Positions 1-8,067 of a stretch of 64,000 nucleotides of DNA are shown here, piece by piece. Origin of the DNA: Chitinophagaceae bacterium. Lineage in GTDB: Bacteria; Bacteroidota; Bacteroidia; Chitinophagales; Chitinophagaceae. The position numbers and the translations under genes are program-made. Each line of letters opens with the position of its first letter. The first letter of the stretch is position 1. Under the pieces are notes generated by a model. The model ran no database searches and had not been told where the DNA came from. It was given only the letters and a program-made list of their open reading frames with translations. The DNA lies in the NCBI GenBank assembly GCA_025360525.1, contig JANYCA010000143.1, positions 21,661 through 85,660 of the forward strand, given 5' to 3'.

Positions 1-192
1 GTGACTGTTGTATTTCAAAATAGGTGCAGAATATTTGCCTGCATGGGAAACGTAAGAATGGGCGATCTAGGAATCAATCTAAGATGCCTTAAATGTAAAA
101 TGGGTTAATTTGGATTAGTGAAAAAAATATCGCAAATTGTTATTAGAAAATAACTAGTAAACAGGAAAAAGAAACCATCAAATTATTACGGC

Positions 193-588
193 ATGCCAGC
201 ATACGAAATTGAAATCATTCTTAACCGCCAGTTAGCAGATTGTCTTTCCATTCCTGTATTTATTACTGATACCATGGGCAACCTTATCTTCTACAACGAA
301 CCTGCTGAAGAGATTTTTGGAAAGCGATTTGAGGATACCGGTGAAATGCCGGTAGAACAATGGTCAACCATGTTTAGGCCGGTTGATGAAGCTGGAATTA
401 GGCTTCCGCCAGACGAATTGCCGCTGGTGAAAACTTTGCAAAATGCAACACCGCACCACAAGACCTTTTGGATAGAAAGCCTGCAGGGAAAAAATCAAAA
501 AATCTCGGTAACATCATACCCCATTATTGGCAGAACAGGAGTAATGTCGGGCGCTGTTGCTATTTTCTGGAAATCAAACGATGAATGA
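193..588 (+). CDS. PAS domain protein
   Basis: A 131-residue soluble protein made almost entirely of one PAS fold (about residues 12-125). It starts with the usual helix and 'PVFITDTMGNLIFYNEPAEE' and ends with the strand pattern 'SGAVAIFWK'. There is no signal peptide, membrane segment, kinase or output domain, so it is a stand-alone sensor or protein-interaction module; its ligand cannot be told from the sequence. The stop overlaps the start of the next gene (ATGA at 585-588), so the two are probably translationally coupled and functionally linked to the metallo-beta-lactamase-fold protein. The ATG at 193 is the first start in the frame. Function beyond PAS sensing is unknown. Confidence 0.8.
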   Translation: MPAYEIEIILNRQLADCLSIPVFITDTMGNLIFYNEPAEEIFGKRFEDTGEMPVEQWSTMFRPVDEAGIRLPPDELPLVKTLQNATPHHKTFWIESLQGKNQKISVTSYPIIGRTGVMSGAVAIFWKSNDE

Positions 589-1427
589 AAATTAAATTAT
601 GGGGCGTACGTGGATCCATCACCACTACGGGCCCTGAAACCGCTTATTATGGAGGCAATACTTCCTGCGTAGATGTGTGGGAAGACGGTTGTGTGCTGGT
701 ATTAGATGGCGGATCTGGCATACAAAAGCTGGTGTTGGATAATGAATTGGTTACAAAACGGATTGATGTATTATTAACCCACCTGCACATGGACCATATA
801 CAAGGCCTGGGTTTTTTTAGTCCATTGTTCGATCCGTCTATGGAAGTACACATTTGGGGGCCTGCAAGCATTACACGTACGCTGCATTCAAGGCTGAGCC
901 GATATCTTTCGCCTCCGCTTTTTCCTGTACTGATTCGTGACCTACCATGTAAGCTAACGTTTCATGAAATACAAAACAGCCATTTTACAATTGGCCCTTT
1001 TACCATTCATACAGATTATGTTATTCATCCGGGGCCTACAGTTGGTTTCCGGGTTAGTGGTCGCCGGTCTACCTTCACGTATATTCCTGATCATGAACCT
1101 GCACTCGGCAAAAATGGCATCATAAAAAGCAGCCAATGGCTTTCCGGATTCGACCTTGCAGTGGGTGCAGATTTATTATTGCACGATGCCCAATATACCG
1201 GGCAGGAATATTTAAAGAAAAAAGGCTGGGGTCATTCGTCAATGGAAGATGCCGGGCTTTTTGCATCTATGGCAGGCGTAAAAAGAGTTTTATTTGCCCA
1301 TCACGATCCATCCCGAACTGACATACAACTGGATGATATTTTTACTGCATTTCAGGAAAAAAACAGCTACACATTCAATTATCAATTGGCAAGAGAAGGC
1401 ATGGAAATTATATTGGATGATTTATAA
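585..1427 (+). CDS. MBL-fold metallo-hydrolase
   Basis: A 280-residue cytoplasmic metallo-beta-lactamase-fold hydrolase. The N-terminus 'MKIKLWGVRGSITTTGPET' is the signature of the PhnP/RNase Z-like and cyclic-phosphodiesterase-like branch. The metal site HxHxDH is at residues 66-71 (HLHMDH), with further histidines in 'VIHPGPTVGF', 'LLLHDAQYTGQEY', 'GWGHSSMEDAG' and 'LFAHHDPSRTD'. It therefore probably binds two metal ions and cleaves a phosphodiester or similar ester; the substrate is not identifiable. The start overlaps the stop of the PAS gene by 4 bases, pointing to one operon in which the PAS protein could regulate the hydrolase. Assignment to the superfamily is firm and the substrate is open. 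Confidence 0.85.
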   Translation: MKIKLWGVRGSITTTGPETAYYGGNTSCVDVWEDGCVLVLDGGSGIQKLVLDNELVTKRIDVLLTHLHMDHIQGLGFFSPLFDPSMEVHIWGPASITRTLHSRLSRYLSPPLFPVLIRDLPCKLTFHEIQNSHFTIGPFTIHTDYVIHPGPTVGFRVSGRRSTFTYIPDHEPALGKNGIIKSSQWLSGFDLAVGADLLLHDAQYTGQEYLKKKGWGHSSMEDAGLFASMAGVKRVLFAHHDPSRTDIQLDDIFTAFQEKNSYTFNYQLAREGMEIILDDL

Positions 1428-2227
1428 CAGCAGCAATTGATAAATTATTTTAGGTCTAAGATCCACGACCGGTTGGTGGAGCTAAGTTGCTGCCCTGCCC
1501 GGGCAGTTTGCCTGGGTGAAAAATCTTATCTGCAACAAAGGCATTGCCCAACGCATCTTACGCAAAACCCGATGGCCTTCCATTATTAAGCAGTGATGCC
1601 TTCAATTTAGCTCTCTTTCATACGCTGTAAGTTGTTGGTAAATGAAGCTATCATTACATTCTAAATTATTTGATTAAATGATATCCTTGTTGGATAGGTC
1701 ACAAATCTATATATCCCTACTGTTTATTTGGTGTTTCTTCTCACAAGAAAAAAATTTGGCATTTAAGTTGATATATGTTAAAAAAATATCTAATTTTCAC
1801 TAATAATTTAACCCAATAAAAAAATTATTACAGTTATAAAAAATCATGACTTACCTGTGCGGAATTTTATTTAATGTGTTTGCAATCGGTGTTATCACAT
1901 ACAATGTTAAAAGCCAAAGACGAGAATTAATTGTGTTATAAAGGCTGAGGATTAACTCATTTTTTTAAAACTTATAAAGCTGATTGTTATGTATTCAAAA
2001 AATTTTGACCCCAAAAACTTTGTTAGAATTATAAATATCTTACTCATACTAAGTGCATCAATTCTTATAATTCTAACAATGATAGGCAGGTAGTCTACCT
2101 TTTTAAACAGTATAAAAAAAATACGTTTTTTTGGAGAACACATATTATTTTTAAATAATTCCATCTTTTACAAATGAATTGATAGTTTTACGAAAAAATG
2201 AATATTCATAGCATTCTTTAATAAATT
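1428..2227. other. long intergenic region with possible gene relic
   Basis: This 800-base gap has two parts. Positions about 1430-1625 are richer in G+C and the minus strand reads as protein-like sequence with an internal stop (see the relic entry). From about 1660 to 2227 the DNA is very A+T rich and shows no convincing gene. A 70-codon minus-strand frame at 1952-2164 has composition typical of A+T-rich noncoding DNA. A promoter for the kinase at 2228 presumably lies in the right-hand part, but I could not pick out a clear TAnnTTTG box. Confidence 0.5.
1456..1617 (-). pseudogene. possible relic of a coding sequence
   Basis: Read on the minus strand from 1617 to 1456, one frame gives KRAKLKASLLNNGRPSGFA, a TAA at 1560-1558, then DALGNAFVADKIFHPGKLPG and QGSNLAPPTGRGS before a TAG at 1458-1456. 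The composition (Gly, Pro, Asn, Ala and few Lys/Ile runs) is unlike the A+T-rich surroundings, and the frame is bounded upstream by TGA. I do not recognise the family. It could be the C-terminal remains of a decayed gene, or chance. Confidence 0.25.
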
Positions 2228-5200
2228 TTGAAAACGAAAGAAAAAATACTGCCTGCGTTTCTTACTGGCGGCGGCCACATGGGAGAACTTATCCGTTCAT
2301 TTGATTGGGCTCAAACTCCACTCGGCTGTCCTGATACCTGGCCGCTCAATTTACGCTTTGCAGTGCGTCTCATGCTTGATAATCCTTTTGGTATGTACAT
2401 AGCATGGGGCAAAGAATACATTCAATTGTATAATGATGGCTACCGTCCTATCCTTGGCAGCTCAAAACATCCACAGGCACTGGGTTTAAGTACACGCCAA
2501 ACTTTTGAAGAAATATGGCCAACCATCGGGCCAATGTTTGACGATGTAATGCAGGGTACACCAGTGGGCTTCCCCAATTTAATTTTGCATTTGAACAGGA
2601 ATGGATATGTAGAAGAATGTTTTTTTGATTTCTCCTACATTCCTATCCGTTTAGAAAACGGGGAAATAGGCGGTGTGCTGGTTACCGTAATTGAAACCAC
2701 CGAAAAAGTAAAAGCAGCAAAAGCACTAAAAGAAAGTGAAGAGGAATTACAATTTGCCATCGACGCAACCGAATTAGGCACCTGGGATTTAAACGTCACC
2801 ACCAATAAATTCAAAGCAAACAGCCGTTTAAAAGAATGGTCTGGGCTAAAGCCCGAAGAGGAAATAGACTTGTCAACCGGCTTTGCATCGATAGCGGAAT
2901 ATGACAGGGGGCGGGTATCATTGGCTGTTGAATCTGCTATTCAATTTTCTTTGGGTGGGCAATTCGATATTGTTTACACCATTATTCATCCCCAAACAAA
3001 AATTGAAAGAATAGTAAGGGCAAAAGGCCGGGCAACATTTAATGAAAAAGGCGTTGCTTACCGGTTAAATGGCACGCTTCAGGATGTTACTCAGGACGTA
3101 ATTGCACGCAGATTACTTTCAGAAGGCGAAACAAAATTCAGAACACTGTCCGAATCTATTCCGCACATGGTATGGACATCCACACCTGATGGAAAGAGAA
3201 ATTTCTTCAACAAATATTTTATTGATTACACCGGATTATCGTTTGAAGAATTAAGCGGAGATGGTTGGCAGGCGCTGATTTTTCCTGATGACCTCAAAAA
3301 AGAATTGGAACAATGGAATCACACGCTTAAAACAGGCGAAGATTTCAGAATTGAAAAGCGCATTCGTCGGCACGATGGAACTTACCGATGGCATCTTTGC
3401 CATGGTATTGCTCAAAAAAACCCGCTGGGGAAAATTATTGGGTGGATAGGAACAAAAACAGAAATTGAGGAACAGAAACAAATTGCTGAAGCATTAGCTT
3501 ACGGTGAAGAACAATTTCGAACATTTGCAAACAGCATTCAAAACCTTGCCTGGATTGCTAACGGTGAAGGATGGATTTATTGGTATAACCAGCGCTGGTA
3601 CGATTATACCGGAACCACTTTTGAGGAAATGGAAGGCTGGGGATGGCAAAAAGTGCATCATCCCGACCATGTCGAAAAAATATTAGCCGTATGTAAAGAG
3701 TTATGGAAAAAAGACGAGTCGTTTGAATTAACCTTCCCCCTTCGCAGACACGACGGCGAATACCGTTGGTTTTTAACCCGTGCTTATCCCGTAAAAGATG
3801 CCAGCGGTAAAATTGAGCGATGGATAGGAACCAATACCGACATTACTGAGCAAAAAAGTTTTACCGAAGAATTAAAAGCGAAAGTAAAAGAAAGAACAGC
3901 GGAACTGGAGCAAAGAAAGAATTTTGTTGAAACTATATTAGATACCAGTAACGAATACATAGCCGTGTATGGAACCGATTTTACCCTGATTGATTTAAAT
4001 AAAGCAGTAGAAAATATGATGGGCAAAAAAAAGGGGGAGTTAATCGGCAAAAAATTATTAGAAATATTGCCCCATGCTAAAGGCACAAAAGCAGAAAAAG
4101 ATTTGCAAAGTGCCTTTAATGGAAACACTATTCATAACGAATCATTTCAATCTGCAGTTACAGGGCGATACATAGAAAATTACATTACCCCCTTAAAAGA
4201 CAAACAGGGTAATATTTATGCAGCGCTGGTTATAGCCACCGACGTAACCAAAATTGCTTTAAAGCAAAAGGAAATAGAAAACGTAAACGAGCAATTACAA
4301 CTGCAAAATCAAACCTTTGAACTGGCAGAAAACATTGCAAAAATGGGAAGCTACAAATGGAACCTTGTTACTGGTTCATTAGAGTATTCTGATAATTTAT
4401 TCCGGTTATTTGATTGTGAGCCCAAAGAATTTCAACCTTCAGTAGAAAACTTTTTATCGTTTATTCACCCAGACGATTTGCAGCAGGTAATAAATAATTT
4501 GGAGGAGAAAATACAAGCAGGTAAGTCAGTAGAAACATCGTACCGTATTGTGAGCAACAAAGGAATAATAAAACACCTGCGTTCAAGTGCTAGCCTTACG
4601 GCAGATGCTGAAAATCGCATCATTATAGGAACAGTACAGGATATAACCAACGACATAGCTGCAGCTGAAGAATTAAGAACAAAAAACATGGAGCTTGAAA
4701 GGATCAATGATGAACTTGCATCTTTTAGCTATGTTGCCAGCCATGATTTAAAAGAACCGCTACGAAAAATCCAGACCTTTAGCAGGCGCATTGTCGAACT
4801 GGAAAGTTTTTCCGATAAAACACAAGACTATTTTAATCGTATAATTTCAGCCGCAGAACGAATGCAGAACCTGATTGATTCGTTGCTTAATTTTTCAGTT
4901 GCAAATAAACCCGGATTGATTTTGGAACCATGTGATTTGAATGTTATTATTGAAGAATTAAAAAACGACCTTCAGGCAAGCATAAATGAAAAGCAGGCAG
5001 TTATAGAATATGAGCAGCTACCCACTATAAACGGCGTGTTAAGTCAAATTGCTCAACTCTTTACCAACCTGCTCGACAATGCCATTAAATACAGCCAACC
5101 AGGATTAAGACCGCATATAAAAATTACGGCTTCCATTTTAGAAGGAAAAGAAATTATGAATGTGGCTGCAAACCAACAAAAACAATATCACGCCGTTAAA

Positions 5201-5410
5201 ATTGCCGACAACGGAATTGGTTTTGAAAAAGAATATACCAATAAAATTTTTGAACTCTTTCAGCGGCTGCATGGCAAAAATGAATATTCAGGAACAGGTA
5301 TCGGTTTAGCCATTGTTAAAAAAATTGTTACCAATCACAATGGGTTTATTACTGCCGAAGGAAACATAAATAAAGGAGCAACATTTATCGTATACATACC
5401 AGCAATATGA
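2228..5410 (+). CDS. multi-PAS sensor histidine kinase
   Basis: A 1060-residue kinase with no obvious transmembrane helix. It opens with the PAS-like sensor module that follows 'MGELIRSFDWAQTPLG' (to about residue 155). Further PAS/PAC units lie at about 172-290, 300-418, 425-545, 570-685 and 695-810, with coiled-coil linkers such as 'KERTAELEQR'. The dimerisation/phosphoacceptor helix is 'YVASHDLKEPLRK' with His839. The ATPase domain has 'LLDNAIKYSQ' (N box), 'IADNGIGFEKE' (G1) and 'GTGIGLAIVKK' (G2). The proposed start is TTG at 2228, directly after an in-frame TAA; the first ATG is at 2279 (residue 18). The conserved 'FLTGGGHMGELI' context favours the TTG. It overlaps the response regulator by 4 bases, so that protein is the likely partner. 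The signal sensed is unknown. Confidence 0.9.
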   Translation: MKTKEKILPAFLTGGGHMGELIRSFDWAQTPLGCPDTWPLNLRFAVRLMLDNPFGMYIAWGKEYIQLYNDGYRPILGSSKHPQALGLSTRQTFEEIWPTIGPMFDDVMQGTPVGFPNLILHLNRNGYVEECFFDFSYIPIRLENGEIGGVLVTVIETTEKVKAAKALKESEEELQFAIDATELGTWDLNVTTNKFKANSRLKEWSGLKPEEEIDLSTGFASIAEYDRGRVSLAVESAIQFSLGGQFDIVYTIIHPQTKIERIVRAKGRATFNEKGVAYRLNGTLQDVTQDVIARRLLSEGETKFRTLSESIPHMVWTSTPDGKRNFFNKYFIDYTGLSFEELSGDGWQALIFPDDLKKELEQWNHTLKTGEDFRIEKRIRRHDGTYRWHLCHGIAQKNPLGKIIGWIGTKTEIEEQKQIAEALAYGEEQFRTFANSIQNLAWIANGEGWIYWYNQRWYDYTGTTFEEMEGWGWQKVHHPDHVEKILAVCKELWKKDESFELTFPLRRHDGEYRWFLTRAYPVKDASGKIERWIGTNTDITEQKSFTEELKAKVKERTAELEQRKNFVETILDTSNEYIAVYGTDFTLIDLNKAVENMMGKKKGELIGKKLLEILPHAKGTKAEKDLQSAFNGNTIHNESFQSAVTGRYIENYITPLKDKQGNIYAALVIATDVTKIALKQKEIENVNEQLQLQNQTFELAENIAKMGSYKWNLVTGSLEYSDNLFRLFDCEPKEFQPSVENFLSFIHPDDLQQVINNLEEKIQAGKSVETSYRIVSNKGIIKHLRSSASLTADAENRIIIGTVQDITNDIAAAEELRTKNMELERINDELASFSYVASHDLKEPLRKIQTFSRRIVELESFSDKTQDYFNRIISAAERMQNLIDSLLNFSVANKPGLILEPCDLNVIIEELKNDLQASINEKQAVIEYEQLPTINGVLSQIAQLFTNLLDNAIKYSQPGLRPHIKITASILEGKEIMNVAANQQKQYHAVKIADNGIGFEKEYTNKIFELFQRLHGKNEYSGTGIGLAIVKKIVTNHNGFITAEGNINKGATFIVYIPAI

Positions 5411-5817
5411 AGAAAATTTTATTAATTGATGACGATTTAGACGACCAGTTTTTTTTTAAGGAAGTCATTGAGTCTATAGATGCTGCACTGCATTGCGATA
5501 CCGCAACCAACGGCAAAATTGCACTTGAAAAATTAAAAGTATGTCTATCATTACCCGAAATAATTTTTCTTGATATCAATATGCCCATTATGAATGGGGT
5601 AGATTTTATGATACAAATTAAAAAAGAAAAAGCATTAACGGAAATTCCGATTTGCATTCTCACCACATCCAATATAGCCCGAGATGTAAAATTGGCGGAA
5701 GAACTTGGAGCACACTGTTTTCTTACCAAACCAAACGACTTCAGCATGCTTCGTAAGCAACTGCAACAAATTTTATTTGGTGATTTATCTTCCAATGTAT
5801 TCACATCAATTGCATAA
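5407..5817 (+). CDS. single-domain response regulator (receiver)
   Basis: A 136-residue CheY-like receiver with no DNA-binding output. The acidic pocket is Asp8-Asp10 in 'LLIDDDLDD', the phosphoacceptor is Asp56 in 'FLDINMP', Thr86/Thr87 lie in 'CILTTSN', and Lys108 is in 'FLTKP'. The long spacing after 'LEKL' and the 'LDINMPIMNG' pattern match the small receivers that usually sit beside PAS-rich kinases in Bacteroidota. The ATG overlaps the kinase stop (ATGA, 5407-5410), so the pair is co-transcribed and the kinase at 2228 is the probable phosphodonor. With no output domain it probably acts in a phosphorelay or by binding another protein. Confidence 0.9.
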   Translation: MKKILLIDDDLDDQFFFKEVIESIDAALHCDTATNGKIALEKLKVCLSLPEIIFLDINMPIMNGVDFMIQIKKEKALTEIPICILTTSNIARDVKLAEELGAHCFLTKPNDFSMLRKQLQQILFGDLSSNVFTSIA

Positions 5818-6098
5818 ATTTTCGTGATAAAAATCCACCGTTTTATTGTTCTGCGTTCCTTTGACTGTTACAGGATAAAGAATTTGAAATGAGCTTTCAG
5901 GCCTTCCCTTTCTATGAAATGCGTATAATTTTGAGATTTGCATCCTATCTGCATTGTAATAGAAGAAGTAAAAAAAGGGACCAGATTCATTTTGTGGGGA
6001 ATAAATGGAAGTTTAGATTTTTTTGGAAAGTTACCATTTTAACATTTGGCTACTTCGACAGTAAATTATTTTAATGAAAATGAATAATGTATATCAAT

Positions 6099-6113
6099 TA
6101 CGCCCGAGGCGTA
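6099..6113. repeat. short palindrome TACGCC-CGA-GGCGTA
   Basis: A perfect 6-bp inverted repeat around a 3-base loop, in A+T-rich DNA 33 bases left of the first transposase-associated palindrome. The stem sequence differs from the TTGCCCC palindromes, so it may be a second unit of a composite repeat or an independent hairpin. Confidence 0.45.
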
Positions 6114-6145
6114 GCCTATTTGTAGATAATGAAAGATAAAGTACA

Positions 6146-6165
6146 TTGCCCCAGAGGGGCAACCT
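6146..6165 (-). repeat. REP-like palindrome, left copy
   Basis: TTGCCCC-AGA-GGGGCAA (6146-6162) followed by CCT. It lies 11 bases beyond the stop codon of the transposase. Its reverse complement matches 19 of 20 bases of the copy at 6653-6672, so the two flank the gene in inverted orientation, the usual setting of a REP-associated tyrosine transposase. Confidence 0.7.
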
Positions 6166-6175
6166 CCTACATTGG

Positions 6176-6637
6176 CTAATCATAATATTCAAAAAGATAC
6201 TCATCTTTAAAAGCAACTTCAAATAATTTTAACAGGCTGATATATTCTGTTTTGAATGATAGCTTTTCATGATGTTTCTTTTGGTTTATGATGTATTTGC
6301 ATACCTGTTCAATTTGTGATTTTCCGTAAGAAAATGCACCATATCCAGACTGCCATTGAAATTTTCCTTTAATAAATCCTTTCTCATTGATCCAGTTGTT
6401 GCTTGCCCGTTTTATATCTTTCACCATATCTGAAATTGCAATTACAGTATTTAAACCTAAGAAGATATGAATATGGTCAGGCATACCATTAATAGAAAGT
6501 ATTTTATGGTTGTCATTTTGTACAACGGCAGTTATATATTTATAAAGTTCCTCTTCCCAGGCAAACTGAATGAAATTATTCCTACCCTTTACGGCAAAAA
6601 CAAATTGAAAATGCAATTGTGTGAACGTAGCACCCAT
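6176..6637 (-). CDS. REP-associated tyrosine transposase (Y1_Tnp, RAYT-type)
   Basis: A 153-residue single-domain HUH nuclease of the IS200/IS605 transposase fold. The metal-binding HUH motif is in 'GMPDHIHIFLGL'. The catalytic tyrosine is in 'QVCKYIINQKKHH', in the expected C-terminal helix. 'QWQSGYGAFSYGKSQI' is also typical of the family. The length matches intact family members. There is no accessory tnpB. The gene is bracketed by inverted TTGCCCC..GGGGCAA palindromes at 6146-6165 and 6653-6672, which by family knowledge are the sequences such enzymes bind and cleave. It is therefore better read as a RAYT that mobilises or maintains repeat elements than as a classic insertion sequence. 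It appears intact. Confidence 0.88.
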   Translation of the reverse strand: MGATFTQLHFQFVFAVKGRNNFIQFAWEEELYKYITAVVQNDNHKILSINGMPDHIHIFLGLNTVIAISDMVKDIKRASNNWINEKGFIKGKFQWQSGYGAFSYGKSQIEQVCKYIINQKKHHEKLSFKTEYISLLKLFEVAFKDEYLFEYYD

Positions 6638-6652
6638 GGTCTTTAATTTATC

Positions 6653-6672
6653 AGGTTGCCCCGCTGGGGCAA
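6653..6672 (+). repeat. REP-like palindrome, right copy
   Basis: AGG followed by TTGCCCC-GCT-GGGGCAA (stem arms 6656-6662 and 6666-6672). It sits 15 bases upstream of the transposase start codon, inverted relative to the left copy and differing from it only at one loop base. It could also affect transposase expression because it lies within the likely 5' leader. Confidence 0.7.
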
Positions 6673-6950
6673 AGGGCGCAAAGAAGATTAAAATCTATTT
6701 GGTTATTCTATTAAACCATTTACATCTGATACTTCTTACAGAATTTGAAATATTTCATAAACAATGCTTTTGTTCACTTACTCCCCACGAAATACAGGTG
6801 ATCCAAAAAAAGCGACCCTGTCAACAGCAGCGGATAACATTTCTTACCGCAAACCGCTTTGCCAGGGCACGCCCTCGAAACCCGCTATTTCCAGGAAAAA
6901 TATTCCCCAGAAAAGGGGTGAAATTTAACGTAATTGCTTTTAGTTACTTC

Positions 6951-7409
6951 TTAAAGCATATCCCTCATTCTTTTAATATCGTCGTGGCTTGCCTTCAATG
7001 TTTCTTTTTGCGACGTTATCAATTGGCGGGTTTCGGTATCCATCTCAGCATCAGATGCCAATGCTGCATCGTAGGCATTTTGAGCTTGATCTTCTCCATA
7101 TTCGCAGGATGACAGGATTGCTTTTCTATCGTTCCCTGTAAATACCGCTTTCACATCCATCCAGGCCCTGTAGATTTTCCCTAAGGCTGTTGATCCACTT
7201 TCAGGATCGCCACCCAATTTTCTTACATGTGCTGTTAATGCAGAAACGTTCAACCTGCTTTCATCAGCCATTTTCATAAAAACCGGTGTAAGTGCAATGT
7301 CAAATTTTTTACTCTCGTCTGCAGCATTTCGGTATCCCTCTATCCGATCGTAATTAATTTTGATCAGGTCGTTTACCACTTCTACTAACTGGTTTGTTGT
7401 TGTTTCCAT
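6951..7409 (-). CDS. PA2169 family four-helix-bundle stress protein (DUF2383)
   Basis: A 152-residue soluble helical protein. 'LVEVVNDLIKINYDRIEGYR' at the N-terminus, 'DESRLNVSALTAHVRKLGGD' in the middle and 'LGKIYRAWMDVKAVFTGNDR' are the hallmarks of the DUF2383/PA2169 family, which has a ferritin-like four-helix fold. The function of the family is not established; members often sit among general stress genes, as here. The frame is open for 20 more codons upstream, but the ATG at 7409 (METTTNQL) matches the family start. Transcribed alone, away from the genes to its right. Confidence 0.85.
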   Translation of the reverse strand: METTTNQLVEVVNDLIKINYDRIEGYRNAADESKKFDIALTPVFMKMADESRLNVSALTAHVRKLGGDPESGSTALGKIYRAWMDVKAVFTGNDRKAILSSCEYGEDQAQNAYDAALASDAEMDTETRQLITSQKETLKASHDDIKRMRDML

Positions 7410-7839
7410 AATAAAGTGTTTTAGAATAAGTTTTAAATATTCATGCCAGTTTTTTACGCAAATCATCAAATGCAGCCCCCACTATTAGTATGCCCTTATC
7501 ACTCCTAAATTTTACCTCAATAAATATTTTTAATATGGCAGCACATCACGCTCTTGTAGAAATTGTTACACAAAATGTGAAGGGGAGGAGTAATTTTTAT
7601 TTGAAAAACAAGTAGACTGTCAACACAGTGTCTAAAGTTTTTTCGGCATAATTTTTAGTCAGTTCTCAACGATTAAATCTCTCTTATTATGTTGATAAAA
7701 TATCTTTAAGGATTGGTAAGGTACCATTAAGGACTGGTGAAACTTAAAATAGTTATGCAGTAGATTTTTTTCTCTGCAACCTTTCACCCAAAGATTTATT
7801 TTTTGAAAAGATATAGAAGACATAACAAACCAAAATGCC
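7410..7839. other. divergent intergenic region with 21-bp-spaced direct repeat
   Basis: This 430-base region separates the minus-strand DUF2383 gene from the plus-strand proline-rich gene and should carry both promoters. The notable element is the pair of direct repeats at 7706-7717 and 7727-7738. No gene was seen; a 60-codon minus-strand frame at 7659-7841 has no coding character. Confidence 0.5.
7706..7738. promoter_or_regulatory. direct repeat TTAAGGAYTGGT, two copies 21 bp apart
   Basis: TTAAGGATTGGT at 7706-7717 and TTAAGGACTGGT at 7727-7738 agree at 11 of 12 bases. Their starts are 21 bp apart, two turns of the helix. A GGTACC palindrome lies between them. The spacing suits a dimeric regulator that reads direct repeats on one face of DNA, as LytTR-type regulators do. 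The cognate regulator is unknown. Confidence 0.4.
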
Positions 7840-8067
7840 ATGAAGGTGAAAAAAGAAAAGACTAACTACATAGATCAATTAAATGCCATAAAACAAAAAT
7901 TGAATGCGCCGGATGAATTTCCAAAGCCTACAAAGCCACCTGAAGTATATCCCGATAATATCCCGGAAATAACTCATCTTCCCAATGAAGTGCCAAATCA
8001 AATTCCAGTAGAACATCCTGAACCGGATGTACCAAATGAACAGCCACATGAAAAAAATAGTGAATAA
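7840..8067 (+). CDS. small proline-rich protein
   Basis: A 75-residue protein with a lysine-rich start (MKVKKEKTNY), then a run of short Pro/Glu/Asn phrases such as 'PPEVYPDNIPEI' and 'NEVPNQIPVEHPEP', and an acidic end. It is probably unfolded and cytoplasmic; no signal peptide or membrane helix is present. Small Pro/Glu proteins of this style are common beside stress genes in Bacteroidota, but I know of no assigned function. Coding is supported by strong amino-acid bias and by the ATG position after a long intergenic region. The reading frame is certain; whether it is expressed is inferred. Confidence 0.6.
   Translation: MKVKKEKTNYIDQLNAIKQKLNAPDEFPKPTKPPEVYPDNIPEITHLPNEVPNQIPVEHPEPDVPNEQPHEKNSE

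Larger units (their letters stand above)
5818..6175. other. intergenic region carrying palindromic repeats
   Basis: No convincing gene was seen. A 61-codon plus-strand frame at 5889-6074 has no homology that I recognise. The right end holds the palindrome at 6099-6113 and the transposase-associated palindrome at 6146-6165, described separately. The segment between them (TATTTGTAG followed by a short A-rich run) resembles spacers of repeat elements found around REP-associated transposases in Bacteroidota; this is from memory and was not searched. Confidence 0.45.

Noticed and set aside
1952..2164. Minus-strand frame of 70 codons
   Set aside because: Ile/Phe/Lys-rich translation typical of A+T-rich noncoding DNA, with no motif or neighbour support.
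6146..6672. Complete IS200/IS605 insertion sequence with tnpB
   Set aside because: Only the HUH transposase is present, with REP-like palindromes; the RAYT interpretation fits better.
6621..7112. Plus-strand frame of 163 codons overlapping the transposase start and the DUF2383 gene
   Set aside because: Its right half is antisense to the well-supported DUF2383 gene, and its left half covers the REP-like palindrome; no domain is recognisable.
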